DNA of 64,000 bases from Pseudomonas arsenicoxydans (GTDB lineage: Bacteria; Pseudomonadota; Gammaproteobacteria; Pseudomonadales; Pseudomonadaceae), in NCBI RefSeq assembly GCF_006438915.1, contig NZ_RCZE01000009.1, positions 231,905 through 295,904 on the forward strand, written 5' to 3'. Under the pieces are notes generated by a model, which did not search any database, was not told the DNA's origin, and saw only the letters and a program-made list of their open reading frames with translations. Numbering within the stretch: the stretch's first letter is position 1; the number at the start of each line of letters is the position of its first letter. Below are positions 9,752 through 19,445 of the stretch, one piece after another. Position numbers and translations under genes: made by a program.

Positions 9752-10135
9752 TCAGAGTCTACCTAAAAATATGGGAAATCATTATCAGGATTTGAACGAT
9801 CAGTGTTTAGACCTGGGTCAATGAACGATGGATGCAGCATAGCAGGCAGCTAAAAACCTACCCGTCGCCCCCGGCATCTGTAGCAGCTGCCGAGCTTGCG
9901 AGGCTGCGTTGGAGGACGCAGTCCTCGCAATCCGGAAAACGTACTATTCCTCAAATTCACACGAAGCATGACCCTCAATCAGCGTCTCGAATTGTCATGA
10001 AATGAAAAGAAGTTGTCGTCGAATGAATGCTCAGCCACAAAAAACTCGCGTAGATACAGTCGCCAGCCATTTAGCCCGGTCATCAGGAACCGGAGCTTCA
10101 ACCCACTGCTCGACGACGAATAAGAAGAAACAAAT
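9752..10135. other. Intergenic region between gltS and chemoreceptor gene with REP-like hairpin
   Basis: No gene is seen. At 9896-9930 there is a near-perfect hairpin (TTGCGAGGCTGCGT against ACGCAGTCCTCGCAA), preceded by TAGCAGCTGCCGAGC. The same element recurs at 16866-16914 and, truncated, at 18155-18182. The remainder should hold divergent promoters for gltS and the chemoreceptor gene. Confidence 0.6.
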
Positions 10136-11758
10136 ATGCTCAGGAATATCAGTATCGCTTGGCGTGCCTCCATCGGTTTCGCCCTGGTTGCAGCGTTGAC
10201 CACAGGGATGGGGGTATTCGCGTTGTCCAAACTGGACGATATGCGTGAGAGCACCCGGCAAATCAGTGAGAATTAGCTGCCCGGCGTAATGGCTTTGAGT
10301 AGTGGCGCGCAAAACGTTCAGCGTATCCGTGCGCTGACCCTGCGGGTCATGATCAGCCGCGACCCGCAGAGCCTTGAACAGAACTACAGCAAGATCGACT
10401 TGCTCAAGGCCGAAACCCGAAAAGCGATGGGACAGTACGAAAAATCCGTTCTCGTCGATGAAGACCGGGCGCTGTTCGAGCGCTTCAAGGCTGCCGAAGC
10501 GGGCTACATGTCGCTTCAGGCTAAAGTGATCGACTTGTCGCGCAAGGATCAACTCGACGAAGCGCGGGACGTTATCAATGGTGAGATGAACCCGCGCGCG
10601 GATGCGCTGAGCAAGACCCTCACCGACCTGATCGAGTTCAACAACCATGGTGCCACTGGCGCGGCTACCCACAGCGTCGACGTCTTCAACAGTGCACGCA
10701 GTGGCGTGATCGGGGTGCTATTGGTCGTCGCGCTGGCGTCGTGTTTCGTGGCCGTCAGCCTGATTCGCAGCATCGTCCTGCCGCTGCGTCAGTCGGTCCA
10801 GCTGGCCGAGACGGTGGCGACCGGCAACCTCACCACCCGCACCGTGGTGATCGGCCGTGACGAGCCGGCGCGGTTGATGACGGCATTGGCAACCATGCAG
10901 AGCAATCTGCGCGACACCATCGTGGCCATTGCCGAGTCGTCCAACCAACTGGCGTCGGCCGCCGAAGAATTGAGCGCCGTGACCGAAGATGCCAGTCGCG
11001 GGCTCCACCAGCAAAATGGCGAGATCGAACAGGCGGCCACGGCGATCAACGAAATGACCAGTGCCGCAGAAGATGTGGCCCGCAACGCGAGCTCCACGGC
11101 CGATGCCACACGGGCGTCGGACCTGATAGCGCAGCAAGGGCGACAGCAGGTGTTGCGTACAGTCGACGCGATTGTCGAACTTGCCAGCGGTGTCACGACC
11201 ACGTCCGGTGAGGTCGAAAGCCTGGCTGGCCGGGTACGCGACATCAGCCAGGTCGTCGATGTCATTCGCACGGTGGCCGAGCAAACCAACCTACTGGCAC
11301 TCAATGCGGCCATCGAAGCGGCCAGGGCAGGGGAGGCAGGGCGCGGTTTCGCCGTGGTCGCCGATGAAGTGCGCGGCCTTGCGCATCGAACCCAGCGCTC
11401 GACCCAGGAAATCGAGCAACTGGTCACAGCCATCGAACAGGGGACGGTGCAGGCGGTCAATGCGATGCAAGGCAGCAATACCCGCGCGCGCGGTACCCTT
11501 GAAGTGGCCCAGGCCGCGGGGCAGGCCCTGGATCAGATGGCCTCCTCATTCACGCAGATCAATGAACGCAACCTGGTGATCGCCAGTGCGGCCGAGCAGC
11601 AGGCGCAAGTCGCCCGGGAAGTGGATGGCAACCTCGCCAACATTCGCGAGCTGGCGTCGCAGACCGCCGCCGGCGCCACACAAACCAGCGCGGCCAGCCA
11701 GGAGCTGTCGCGTCTGGCCGTTTCACTCAACGGCCTGGTGGCGCGATTTGCGGTGTAA
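10136..11758 (+). pseudogene. Methyl-accepting chemotaxis protein interrupted by in-frame amber codon
   Basis: From the ATG at 10136 the frame gives a 540-residue chemoreceptor, a standard length, broken only by TAG at 10274-10276. The codon lies in QISEN-TAG-LPGVMAL; in four-helix-bundle receptors this position is usually Trp (NWLPS), so TGG to TAG is the likely change. The parts are TM1 (residues about 8-30), a periplasmic helical bundle, TM2 (VIGVLLVVALASCFVAVSLI, about 185-205), HAMP, and an intact cytoplasmic signalling domain with EQTNLLALNAAIEAARAGE. No C-terminal CheR-tethering pentapeptide is seen. Restart at ATG 10289 would give a receptor without TM1 and probably not correctly inserted. 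Confidence 0.88.
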
Positions 11759-11896
11759 CGCAAGGTGATCCCGGGCGCCATGGTGGATCAAACCATGGCC
11801 CCGGTCGCCGGAATTTGTAATGCGCAGCGTTGCCCGACACAATCGCGTCCCGATCCGGCCAACGGTGCCGGACATACGTGGTAAAGGGATCGACAG

Positions 11897-12592
11897 TTGA
11901 ACGAACAGACATTGTCCATGCGCCTGGAACGCGTGGCGGCGCATGTGCCTGCCGGTGCGCGCCTGGCCGATATCGGCTCGGATCACGGCTACTTGCCGGT
12001 GGCGTTGATGCGCCGTGGCGCCATCGTGGCGGCCGTCGCCGGTGAGGTGGCGTTGACACCGTTCCACGCGGCAGAACGCACTGTGCGCGAAAACGATCTG
12101 GACGTGCAGATCACCGTGCGCCTGGCCAATGGTCTGGCGGCGATCGAGCCAGGCGACGGGATCACCGCGATCAGCATTAGCGGCATGGGTGGCGAGACGA
12201 TTCGCGACATCCTCGAGAGCGGCAAGGCGCGCCTGAGCGGGCAAGAGCGCTTGATTCTGCAGCCCAACGGCGGCGAGCAGCCACTGCGCCAATGGTTGAT
12301 GGACAATGGCTACTGCATCCTCTGTGAGGAGCTGCTGCGGGAAAACCGTTTCGACTACGAAATCATCGTGGCCGAGCGCGCCGGGCCGGTGATGTACACC
12401 GCCGAGGAGCTGTACTTCGGCCCGCTGCAGATGCAGTCGCGCAGTCCGGTGTTCCTGGCCAAGTGGCAGCGCGTGTTGCGCGAGAAGCAGAAGACCCTGA
12501 CCCAGTTCGCCAAGGCGCGACAGGCCGTGCCCGAAGAGAAGGCGCAAGACATCCTCCGGCAGGCCCGGTGGATCACCGAGTTGTTGGCGTGA
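11897..12592 (+). CDS. trmK: tRNA (adenine22-N1)-methyltransferase
   Basis: 231 residues, similar to TrmK, which methylates A22 of tRNA using S-adenosylmethionine. The Rossmann-like SAM site is LADIGSDHGYLPVAL (residues 23-37), followed by SISGMGGETIRDIL near 95 and LILQPNGGEQPLRQWL near 118, all family-typical. The start is TTG at 11897, chosen because the reading MNEQTLSMRLERVAAHVP matches the family N-terminus; GGGAT lies just upstream. It appears monocistronic. The C-terminal third is helical, as in TrmK. Confidence 0.9.
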   Translation: MNEQTLSMRLERVAAHVPAGARLADIGSDHGYLPVALMRRGAIVAAVAGEVALTPFHAAERTVRENDLDVQITVRLANGLAAIEPGDGITAISISGMGGETIRDILESGKARLSGQERLILQPNGGEQPLRQWLMDNGYCILCEELLRENRFDYEIIVAERAGPVMYTAEELYFGPLQMQSRSPVFLAKWQRVLREKQKTLTQFAKARQAVPEEKAQDILRQARWITELLA

Positions 12593-12729
12593 GCCGGTCG
12601 TCGATTTAGAGCGATCACAAAATAAAACTATTGAAAAAAACTCCCATTAGCTTTAAACGAGAAGCTCACCGGCACATTGCCAGCAATCAGTAAATGAGTA
12701 TCGCCAGTTTTTGGCACAGGGAGCGCCTG

Positions 12730-15660
12730 ATGAGTGTTCGTCCATTGACCGACGCCCCACGGCAATCGAACGATTGCGACGTTGTCGCATCTCAAGTGAA
12801 AGGACACCTGGATACGGTCGGCATGACCTACGCTGGCAATAAAGACTCCCTTGAGCAATTGCTCATCCCCGCGCGCCACTGGGCGCACACCACCGCGTGG
12901 GCGGTTTACCGCGCCGGTGAACAAATGCATCTGGTCGGGCAGGGCGATCCGCAGGTGCAGTGGCCGGCAAGCGTGGCGAATGAAGACTTCGACGCCTTTT
13001 GCCAGACCCAGCGCTTGCACCGCTGGCCGACCGGTAAAGGCGAAAGCGTGCTGGGCTGGCTGCTCGCGCCCATCAATGAAGCCACGGATCCAGCACTCGC
13101 CGACTTTGCCCAGCGCCTGGGCATTCAGGTACAGACCAATACTCTGGCCCGCGCGCAGATCACTCAGCGTGTGCTGTACGAAATTACCTACCTGGCCAGT
13201 TCGACCCGCGACCGCTCGGTATTTCTGGTGGGGGTTCACCAGTTGCTGGCGAGCCTGATCGACGCCGAGAACTTCTATCTCGCGCTGTATAACCCGCACA
13301 CCGGCAAGATTGACTACCCGTATTACGTCGACATCATCGACGTGGATGCGGTGGAGTCCCAGCACTATGAATACCTTGACCCTTCGCACCTGTCGTTGAC
13401 CGGTCAGGTGCTGACCACGGGCCAGCCGCTACTGATCGACGCCGCCGGCATCATCGCGGCGCAGGCCGAGGACCGTTTCTACTGCGTGGGTGATCGTCCC
13501 GAATTCTGGATGGGCGCGCCGTTGAAAAACGCCTCGGACGACGTGTTTGGCATGCTGGCCATGCAGGTCTACGAGGTGTCCCGTACCTACAGCGCTGAAG
13601 ACCGCGCATTGTTTCTGGTGGTTGCCCGCCACGTGGCCATGGCGCTGGACCGGATTCTGCACCGCGAGGACCTGGAAGAGACAGTGATGCGGCGTACCCT
13701 GGAGCTGTCGGCCGTCAACGATGCGTTGAGGCAGGAAGTGGCCGACCGACAGCGCGCCGAGCATCTGCAGAGCGCGCTGTTCCAGATTGCGGAACTGTCG
13801 AGCCAACCCGGCGACATGGCTGAGCTGTTTCAAACTTTGCACAGCATCGTCGGCGATCTGCTGTTCGCGCGGAATTTCTACATTGCGCTGTTCGATGACG
13901 CGATCAGTGAAGTGACCTTTCCGTATTACATCGATGAGCGGCAGACCATCTGCCCGCCGGCACGACGTGGATGCCGGGGTTTGACCGAGTACGTTATTCG
14001 TCAGCGCCGGCCTTGTCTGATTGACGTCGGCGAAGCTGAACGATTGGCGGCGGCCGGTGAAGTCGAACTGGCCAATCAGTCTGTCCGGTCTTACTCGTGG
14101 CTGGGCATCCCCTTGTTCGATGGCGATGTGGTGCGTGGCGTGCTGGCGGTGCAGAGCTATACCTCGCAGGTGCGCTATACCCTGCGTGATCAGGAACTGC
14201 TGACATTCGTGTCGCGGCACATCGACACCGCGTTGTCACGGCGTACGGCCGCCGAAGCGATCCATGCCGCCAACCTCAAGCTGGAGGCACGGGTGCAGAA
14301 CCGCACCCGCGAACTCGATCACGCGAATGCCAAATTGCAACACGAAAACTCCCACGATGCGCTGACCGGACTGCCCAATCGTACCTATCTTCAACAGCGC
14401 CTGAGCCAGGCCTGGTCGGAGTTCGGCAGCGTCGGCGGGCACTTGGCGGTGATGTTCATCGACCTCGACCGTTTCAAGATGGTCAACGACAGCCTCGGCC
14501 ACCACTTCGGCGACCTGCTATTGATGCAGGCCGCCCAGCGTCTGCGCGGTTGCCTGCGCGAAACCGACATGCTGGCGCGCCTGGGGGGCGATGAGTTTTC
14601 GGTGCTGGCGCCCGAGGCCTCGCTGGAGGTGGTGATCGAAATCGCCGAACGGATTCTGGTGGCGTTTGACCTGCCGTTTTTCATCAATGGCCATGAAGTG
14701 TTTTCGTCGTGCAGCATCGGCATCGTCAGCGCCGACAGTCAGTTCCATCACGAGCCCGCCGACTTGCTGCGCGATGCCGATGCGGCGATGTACCGGGTCA
14801 AGAGTGCCGGGCGTGACAGCTACGCGGTGTTCAACCAGGAAGTGCGCCGTGAAGTGTCGGACCAGGTCGAGCGGGAAGGGGCCTTGCGCAACGCGCTGAA
14901 ACGGACTGACGAACTGCTGCCGTATTTCCAGCCGATTGTCAGCGTTGAAACCGGCGAACTGGTCGCCCTTGAAGCGCTGGTCCGCTGGCATCAACCGGGC
15001 GGCCGGGTGATCGCGCCGGGCGAGTTTTTGCCGGATGTCGAAGGTTTGCGCCTGATCGGTCGACTGGACTTGTACATGCTCACCAGCATTGCGGTGATCC
15101 TCGCACAGCCCGAGCATGCGGGTTGGCCTGCGGTGCACGTCAATTGCTCCAGCTACAGCATGACGCGTCCGGACTTCGCCAGCGAAGTGCTTGCCCTGTT
15201 GGCGCGGCACGGGGTTGCGCCCTCACGGATCTGCCTGGAGTTGACCGAAGGTGCACTGGTGGCTGAGCCGGCAATCGCCCGCCTGACCATGCAGCAACTC
15301 GCCGACAACGGCATGTCGGTGGTGCTCGATGACTTCGGTGCCGGGTTTTCGTCCCTGAGCTACGTGCATCAATACCGTTTCAGCGGTTTGAAGATCGACA
15401 AGTCGTTCATCCTCGAACTGACCACCAGTGCGCGCAGTCGCGCCATTGTTCGGGCGATTGTGCGGATGGCCGAATCGCTGGACCTGAGTGTGGTCGCCGA
15501 AGGTGTCGAGGATGAAGCGACGCTGGAACTGCTGCGCGAAATAGGCGCGGGGCAAGCCCAGGGTTACTACTTCGCCAAGCCGATGGGGCTGGAGGCGCTG
15601 TTGGCGAGCTCACTGGTGTTGGCGCACGAGGACGTAGCCCTCCTCAACGCGCCGGAATAA
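12730..15660 (+). CDS. GAF-GAF-GGDEF-EAL cyclic-di-GMP turnover protein
   Basis: 976 residues from the ATG at 12730, which has GGGAG six bases upstream; an ATG at 12694 in frame lacks a site. Domain order is an N-terminal unassigned region, GAF (about 155-305), GAF (350-505), a short coiled coil, GGDEF (about 540-700) and EAL (715-970). The active-site GGDEF is intact near residue 619, with an RxxD (RETD) inhibitory site five residues upstream. The EAL motif (EALVRW) and DDFGAGFSSL loop are also intact. Both cyclase and phosphodiesterase activities are therefore possible. No transmembrane segment is seen, so it should be a soluble sensor; the ligand of the GAF domains is unknown. Confidence 0.93.
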   Translation: MSVRPLTDAPRQSNDCDVVASQVKGHLDTVGMTYAGNKDSLEQLLIPARHWAHTTAWAVYRAGEQMHLVGQGDPQVQWPASVANEDFDAFCQTQRLHRWPTGKGESVLGWLLAPINEATDPALADFAQRLGIQVQTNTLARAQITQRVLYEITYLASSTRDRSVFLVGVHQLLASLIDAENFYLALYNPHTGKIDYPYYVDIIDVDAVESQHYEYLDPSHLSLTGQVLTTGQPLLIDAAGIIAAQAEDRFYCVGDRPEFWMGAPLKNASDDVFGMLAMQVYEVSRTYSAEDRALFLVVARHVAMALDRILHREDLEETVMRRTLELSAVNDALRQEVADRQRAEHLQSALFQIAELSSQPGDMAELFQTLHSIVGDLLFARNFYIALFDDAISEVTFPYYIDERQTICPPARRGCRGLTEYVIRQRRPCLIDVGEAERLAAAGEVELANQSVRSYSWLGIPLFDGDVVRGVLAVQSYTSQVRYTLRDQELLTFVSRHIDTALSRRTAAEAIHAANLKLEARVQNRTRELDHANAKLQHENSHDALTGLPNRTYLQQRLSQAWSEFGSVGGHLAVMFIDLDRFKMVNDSLGHHFGDLLLMQAAQRLRGCLRETDMLARLGGDEFSVLAPEASLEVVIEIAERILVAFDLPFFINGHEVFSSCSIGIVSADSQFHHEPADLLRDADAAMYRVKSAGRDSYAVFNQEVRREVSDQVEREGALRNALKRTDELLPYFQPIVSVETGELVALEALVRWHQPGGRVIAPGEFLPDVEGLRLIGRLDLYMLTSIAVILAQPEHAGWPAVHVNCSSYSMTRPDFASEVLALLARHGVAPSRICLELTEGALVAEPAIARLTMQQLADNGMSVVLDDFGAGFSSLSYVHQYRFSGLKIDKSFILELTTSARSRAIVRAIVRMAESLDLSVVAEGVEDEATLELLREIGAGQAQGYYFAKPMGLEALLASSLVLAHEDVALLNAPE

Positions 15661-15754
15661 CCGGCTAAAAAATTATTACGCTACGATTTTTTAACGAAGC
15701 GTGAACAACTGGTGTGATCAATTGAGCGGACGGTTTACCTGAACTTTCCTCTTA

Positions 15755-16831
15755 ATGCTGACCGCCAGTGAGTCACCCTTGAAGCGCCCAGAGCCCTCCT
15801 CGAAGATTGCAAAACGTTTGCTGTTCAGACGGATCATGCTGTGCTCAGGCGTCATCTTCATCTGTCTGTCCATTGCTGGTGGCTGCTGGCTGGACACGCC
15901 ACCATCACGCTACGTTCCATTGACTAGCCTGGACCCTGCGTCGGTGTCGATGATCGCCGTGGGCGACCAAGGTAGCGGTGACCTGCAACAGTGGCGGGTG
16001 GGGCGAGCCATGGAGCGGGTCGCCGCCAATGAGGGGCGCCTGAACATGGTCGTGTTCCTGGGCGACAATTTCTACGGCAAACCGCTGGCCAGTACCCATG
16101 ACCTTAGATGGCAAACCCGGTTCGAGCATGTCTATTGGGGCGATTGGCTGAGTCATGTGCCGTTCTACGCGGTGCTGGGCAATCATGATTACCCGATGTC
16201 GCAAAAGTACGAGATCGAGTACGGACAGCTGCACAAGGGATCCGGTCGCTGGCAGATGCCGATGAACTTTTACGTCAAGGATTTCGGTGAAGTCGACGGG
16301 CATCCATTGGTGCGAATGGTGTTCCTCGACACGTCGGCGCCGCGTGAAAGTTTGCAACAGCAAATCAACTTTATTGATCAGGCGTTCCAGGCACCTGGCC
16401 CGGCGCCAGTGTGGCGCATTGCTGCATCCCATCACCCGGTGCGCAATCAGGGCCGGCATGGTGAGGAGTCGGATCTGGTCGCCATGCTTCTGCCGGCGTT
16501 GCAGCGCAACAAGGTTGATATGCTTTTGTCAGGTCATGATCACAATCAGCAATTGCTGTTGCGTGCCGGGGAGCCTGCGTGGGTCATTTCTGGTGCGGGA
16601 GGGCAGAGAATTAACGACCTGGATAAGCTCACGCCAGATAGCGCGTTTACCTCATCGCGGGCCGGGTTTGCCAAACTCGACCTGACTGCCCATCAACTGC
16701 GGTTGGCGTATTACAACGATCGAGGCGATCTGGAAACCAGCTATCAATGGGCCAGAGACTGCCAGTGGATGGCCAAAGGCTGTCTACGGCCCGAAGATGC
16801 CCAAGGGGCCGTGGCGCAGTTGGCTCAATGA
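15755..16831 (+). CDS. Calcineurin-like metallophosphoesterase, exported or membrane-anchored
   Basis: 358 residues. A basic N-terminus is followed by a hydrophobic segment (IMLCSGVIFICLSIAGGCWL, about 28-47), which may be a signal anchor or a lipoprotein signal around the last Cys. The catalytic metal motifs of purple acid phosphatase-like enzymes are in order: VGDQGSGD (about 70), GDNFYG (about 103), GNHDY (about 145), SHHPVRNQG (about 228) and SGHDHNQ (about 257). It should hydrolyse phosphate esters outside the cytoplasm with two metal ions. The gene is monocistronic; the substrate is unknown. Confidence 0.85.
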   Translation: MLTASESPLKRPEPSSKIAKRLLFRRIMLCSGVIFICLSIAGGCWLDTPPSRYVPLTSLDPASVSMIAVGDQGSGDLQQWRVGRAMERVAANEGRLNMVVFLGDNFYGKPLASTHDLRWQTRFEHVYWGDWLSHVPFYAVLGNHDYPMSQKYEIEYGQLHKGSGRWQMPMNFYVKDFGEVDGHPLVRMVFLDTSAPRESLQQQINFIDQAFQAPGPAPVWRIAASHHPVRNQGRHGEESDLVAMLLPALQRNKVDMLLSGHDHNQQLLLRAGEPAWVISGAGGQRINDLDKLTPDSAFTSSRAGFAKLDLTAHQLRLAYYNDRGDLETSYQWARDCQWMAKGCLRPEDAQGAVAQLAQ

Positions 16832-16865
16832 GCGCCGAAAACGGGGTCAATTGACGCCGCATTTG

Positions 16866-16914
16866 TAGCCGCTGTCGAGCCCGCGAGGCTGCGTCCGAGA
16901 ACGCAGTCCTCGCA
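16866..16914. repeat. REP-like hairpin, second copy
   Basis: GCGAGGCTGCGT against ACGCAGTCCTCGC forms a hairpin, preceded by GTAGCCGCTGTCGAGC. It is the same element as at 9881-9930 with small changes. Confidence 0.75.
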
Positions 16915-17185
16915 ACTTTGTGCATCACCCAAACCTTGCGAATACCCGCACCCGCCATCGACTCCGGTACCCACTGCGCCGTCGACAGCGGCTCGATGTA
17001 GCGGATCCCGCCATGCGGGCCTACCACGCCATTGATGTTGCCACCACGTAGACCCGATGTTTTTCCCAGCACACGAAATCCGGGGACAGGTAATTGGGGG
17101 TGCTCAGCGACTTGGCCTCCCGCGCGTAGGTCAGTTTGTAGGGAAAGCGCCGGGAATTGAGTTTCAGGCGTAGCAGTTCTTATTC
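16915..17185 (-). pseudogene. Decayed gene fragment (possible DUF1329-type remnant)
   Basis: On the minus strand, short peptide stretches with real-protein character survive in different frames: RRFPYKLTYAREAKSLST and NYLSPDFVCWEKHRVYVV toward the 5' side, then GGIRYIEPLSTAQWVPES and AGIRKVWVMHKV. The first part resembles the SPDFVxWExHRVWVV region of DUF1329 proteins. Frames are disconnected by indels and there is no start. I regard it as the relic of a lost gene; the family assignment is tentative. Confidence 0.4.
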
Positions 17186-17186
17186 C

Positions 17187-17214
17187 GGGTGCCGGGTGCC
17201 GGGTGCCGGGTGGC
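17187..17214. repeat. Short tandem repeat GGGTGCC
   Basis: Three perfect GGGTGCC heptamers followed by a fourth degenerate copy (GGGTGGC), at the edge of the decayed fragment. Likely slippage in non-coding sequence. Confidence 0.85.
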
Positions 17215-17432
17215 GCGGATTAATTTGTGTGACTTATGCGAGGGTTTCCGGTTTCAGGTAAGCCGCGTGTTCAGTCGAAGGCTGTCTTAAACAAGAAAAA
17301 TCGCCCGCGTTTAAATGAAGCCTTCGGTTACCACTCGGAGGCTACAACGCCTTGCGCCATTGCCTACGGGTAAGACAGAATCCGCCGGCTTGTTTGCTTT
17401 GTCCCTGGCCTCTATCGTTTCCTTGCCACTGC

Positions 17433-17640
17433 CCATCAGTGGTCGGGTTTAGTCGCCCGGGGTTAAAAGTAAGGTGCATTAGCTCTGTCAGTCGGGCATT
17501 CCCATGCCTGCACTTGATGGTGGTTGTGCGCAGGGCGCCTTCGGGCGCGCCGGCTTTGCTAGCTTCCCCGGTCGACTAACCTGCGTACAGCTGCCTCCCT
17601 CTCGTTTAGTCGCAGGAGGGTGGCGCCCAATCACGGAAGC
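17433..17640 (+). ncRNA. Structured leader RNA upstream of the DUF6124 gene
   Basis: About 200 non-coding bases before the DUF6124 start contain three hairpins: 17444-17459 (CGGG/CCCG), 17535-17548 (GCGCC-TTCG-GGCGC, a stable UUCG loop) and 17593-17624 (GCCTCCCTC against GAGGGTGGC with one mismatch). The first and third loops both contain GTTTAGTCGC (17447-17456 and 17604-17613). A single complement, CGACTAA, lies between them at 17573-17579. Alternative pairing of one site with either loop would be possible. From memory, similar leaders precede other genes of this family in Pseudomonas. Whether it is a cis-regulator or a separate transcript cannot be decided here. Confidence 0.5.
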
Positions 17641-17646
17641 AAGCTT

Positions 17647-18006
17647 ATGTTCAAAGTAACACCCAACCCACCGGACACCGATCCGGCATCCCCGTACGAA
17701 CCCGACTCAAAAAAACTCAACGAAGCCGCCGAGCGCGCCCTCGACTTCCACTTCCCGTCGAGCGCCGACATCAAAGCCAAACCGAGAACCCGCAGCACGC
17801 TGTTTTCCGTGGACCCGCACGCCACCGCCGAAACCCTGGGCGTATTTCTGGTCGAGACACTGGCCTCGATCGACGTGATGGTCCATCAGTTGGTGGATCA
17901 TCTGGAGGGAGAGGCGCGCTACGCGCTGCTGGGCATTTCAAACAGCATCATGGTGGCCGAGATCACGGCAAACGGCGTGCTGGATAAAATAGAACCACCC
18001 AGGTAA
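17647..18006 (+). CDS. DUF6124 (DUF3077-like) family protein
   Basis: 119 residues beginning MFKVTPNPPDTDP, the characteristic start of a Pseudomonas-specific family present in several copies per genome. The middle has SSADIKAKPRTRSTLFSVDP and a helical C-terminal half (AETLGVFLVETLASIDVMVH). No catalytic motif, signal peptide or membrane segment is seen. It sits directly behind the structured leader and a REPIN follows. Its function is unknown to me. Confidence 0.8.
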   Translation: MFKVTPNPPDTDPASPYEPDSKKLNEAAERALDFHFPSSADIKAKPRTRSTLFSVDPHATAETLGVFLVETLASIDVMVHQLVDHLEGEARYALLGISNSIMVAEITANGVLDKIEPPR

Positions 18007-18033
18007 ACGCAGCCCTGTGGCGAGGGCGCTGTT

Positions 18034-18126
18034 GTGGCGAGGGGGCTTGCCCCCGTTGGGCTGCGCAGCGGCCCCAAAAAAACGACGGCTGCTGCGCAAC
18101 CGAACGGGAGCAAGCCCCCTCGCCAC
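18034..18126. repeat. REPIN (inverted REP pair)
   Basis: GTGGCGAGGGGGCTTGCCCC is mirrored by GGGAGCAAGCCCCCTCGCCAC, with GGGCTGCGCAGC and GCTGCGCAACC inside. A typical Pseudomonas REPIN between convergent genes. Confidence 0.9.
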
Positions 18127-18154
18127 AGAGGACCAAGCAGCACCACCATTTTTT

Positions 18155-18182
18155 AGCAGCTGCCGAGCCCGCAGTCCTCGCC
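18155..18182. repeat. Truncated copy of the TAGCAGCTGCCGAGC element
   Basis: AGCAGCTGCCGAGC is joined directly to CCGCAGTCCTCGCC, lacking the central arm present at 9896-9930 and 16866-16914. It abuts the MFS gene stop codon. Confidence 0.6.
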
Positions 18183-18183
18183 A

Positions 18184-19425
18184 TCATCGACGATAGCCTC
18201 GTGGCAGACACGGCTGCGAATCCCGCTGCAACGTGATAAACCAAACAACCCAGGCAGTAACGCTGATCAAGGCGCCCAACAAACTCACGGCCATCCATCC
18301 CCATACCGCATACACCTGTGTCGCAGCAGCTGCGCCCAGCGCGCTACCGACCGAGTAGAAACACATATAAGCACCGACCATACGACTCTGTGCGTCCGGC
18401 CGTGCAGCAAAAATGATGCTCTGGTTGGTGACGTGTACGGCCTGCACCGCGAAGTCGAGCAGGACGACGCCGCAGACCAGCGCGATCAGGGACGATTCGG
18501 CAAACATGATGGGCAACCAGGACAACGTCAGGAGCGCCAGCGAAATGCCGGTCACACGCTGTCCCAGACCTTGATCGGCCCAGCGACCGGCTCTTCTGGC
18601 CGCCAGGGCACCGGCGACGCCGGCCAGGCCAAACAGGCCAATGGCCGTGTGTGAGAGCGACAGCGGCGGGGCGCTCAACGGCAGCACCATGGCGGTCCAC
18701 AGCACGGAAAAAGCGGCAAAGATCAGCAGGGCGAGCAGGCCCCTGACGCGCAACGTCGGTTCGGTGATGAACAGTTTGAACAGCGAACGAATGAGCGTCA
18801 GGTAGGACTCTTCATGCCTTGGCGACGCCGTGACAGGCACCGCTCGCCAGAGCACCGCCACGAGGGTCAGCATTAACCCTGACGACACAAAGTACACCGC
18901 GCGCCAGCCCGCGATGTCTGCAATCAGACCAGAAGTAAACCGCGCCAGAAGAATGCCCAGAACAATGCCACTGGTGACCGTCCCCACGGCGTGCCCGCGT
19001 TGTGAAGGCGTTGCCAGCACGGCGGCATAAGCCACCAGCACCTGAACGACCACGGCCAACAAGCCCATCACGACCATGGCACCCAACAGGGCCAGCCATT
19101 GCTGTGCTGCACCGACCGCTGCGAGCGCAACGGCGGAGAGCGACACTTGCGAAAGAATCAGCCGCTTGCGGTTGACCAAATCGCCCAGCGGGACGATGAA
19201 CAGCAACCCCAGCGCGTAACCGATCTGAGTGGCCGTCACCACAACCCCAATCATGGATGAGGCCACATCCAGGCTCTGAGCCATTGAATCGAGTAAAGGC
19301 TGCGCGAAATAAACGTTGGCGACGGCCAGTGCGCAGGTGACAGAAAACAATAACGTGAGCGCCGGAGAAAGCCCCGCAGGCTGCGTGGGGAGTTGTTTGG
19401 TGATTAAGTCGGCCTCTGCTGTCAT
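18184..19425 (-). CDS. MFS (DHA1-type) drug/metabolite efflux transporter
   Basis: 413 residues from the ATG at 19425, preceded by GGAGGTG. Twelve hydrophobic helices are visible. The first is FSVTCALAVANVYFAQPLLD, and the loop 2-3 signature is GDLVNRKRLIL, typical of DHA1 exporters. It is divergent from an HxlR regulator with a shared 127-bp control region, a common arrangement for efflux pumps induced by toxic compounds or electrophiles. The substrate is not deducible. Confidence 0.88.
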   Translation of the reverse strand: MTAEADLITKQLPTQPAGLSPALTLLFSVTCALAVANVYFAQPLLDSMAQSLDVASSMIGVVVTATQIGYALGLLFIVPLGDLVNRKRLILSQVSLSAVALAAVGAAQQWLALLGAMVVMGLLAVVVQVLVAYAAVLATPSQRGHAVGTVTSGIVLGILLARFTSGLIADIAGWRAVYFVSSGLMLTLVAVLWRAVPVTASPRHEESYLTLIRSLFKLFITEPTLRVRGLLALLIFAAFSVLWTAMVLPLSAPPLSLSHTAIGLFGLAGVAGALAARRAGRWADQGLGQRVTGISLALLTLSWLPIMFAESSLIALVCGVVLLDFAVQAVHVTNQSIIFAARPDAQSRMVGAYMCFYSVGSALGAAAATQVYAVWGWMAVSLLGALISVTAWVVWFITLQRDSQPCLPRGYRR

Positions 19426-19445
19426 GCACACCTCCATGGAGCTAA

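Noticed and set aside
5051..10276. Recoding of TAG as an amino acid
   Set aside because: Two lone amber codons are not enough; no suppressor tRNA or pyrrolysine gene is seen here, and the third internal TAG (near 40118) lies in an obvious relic.
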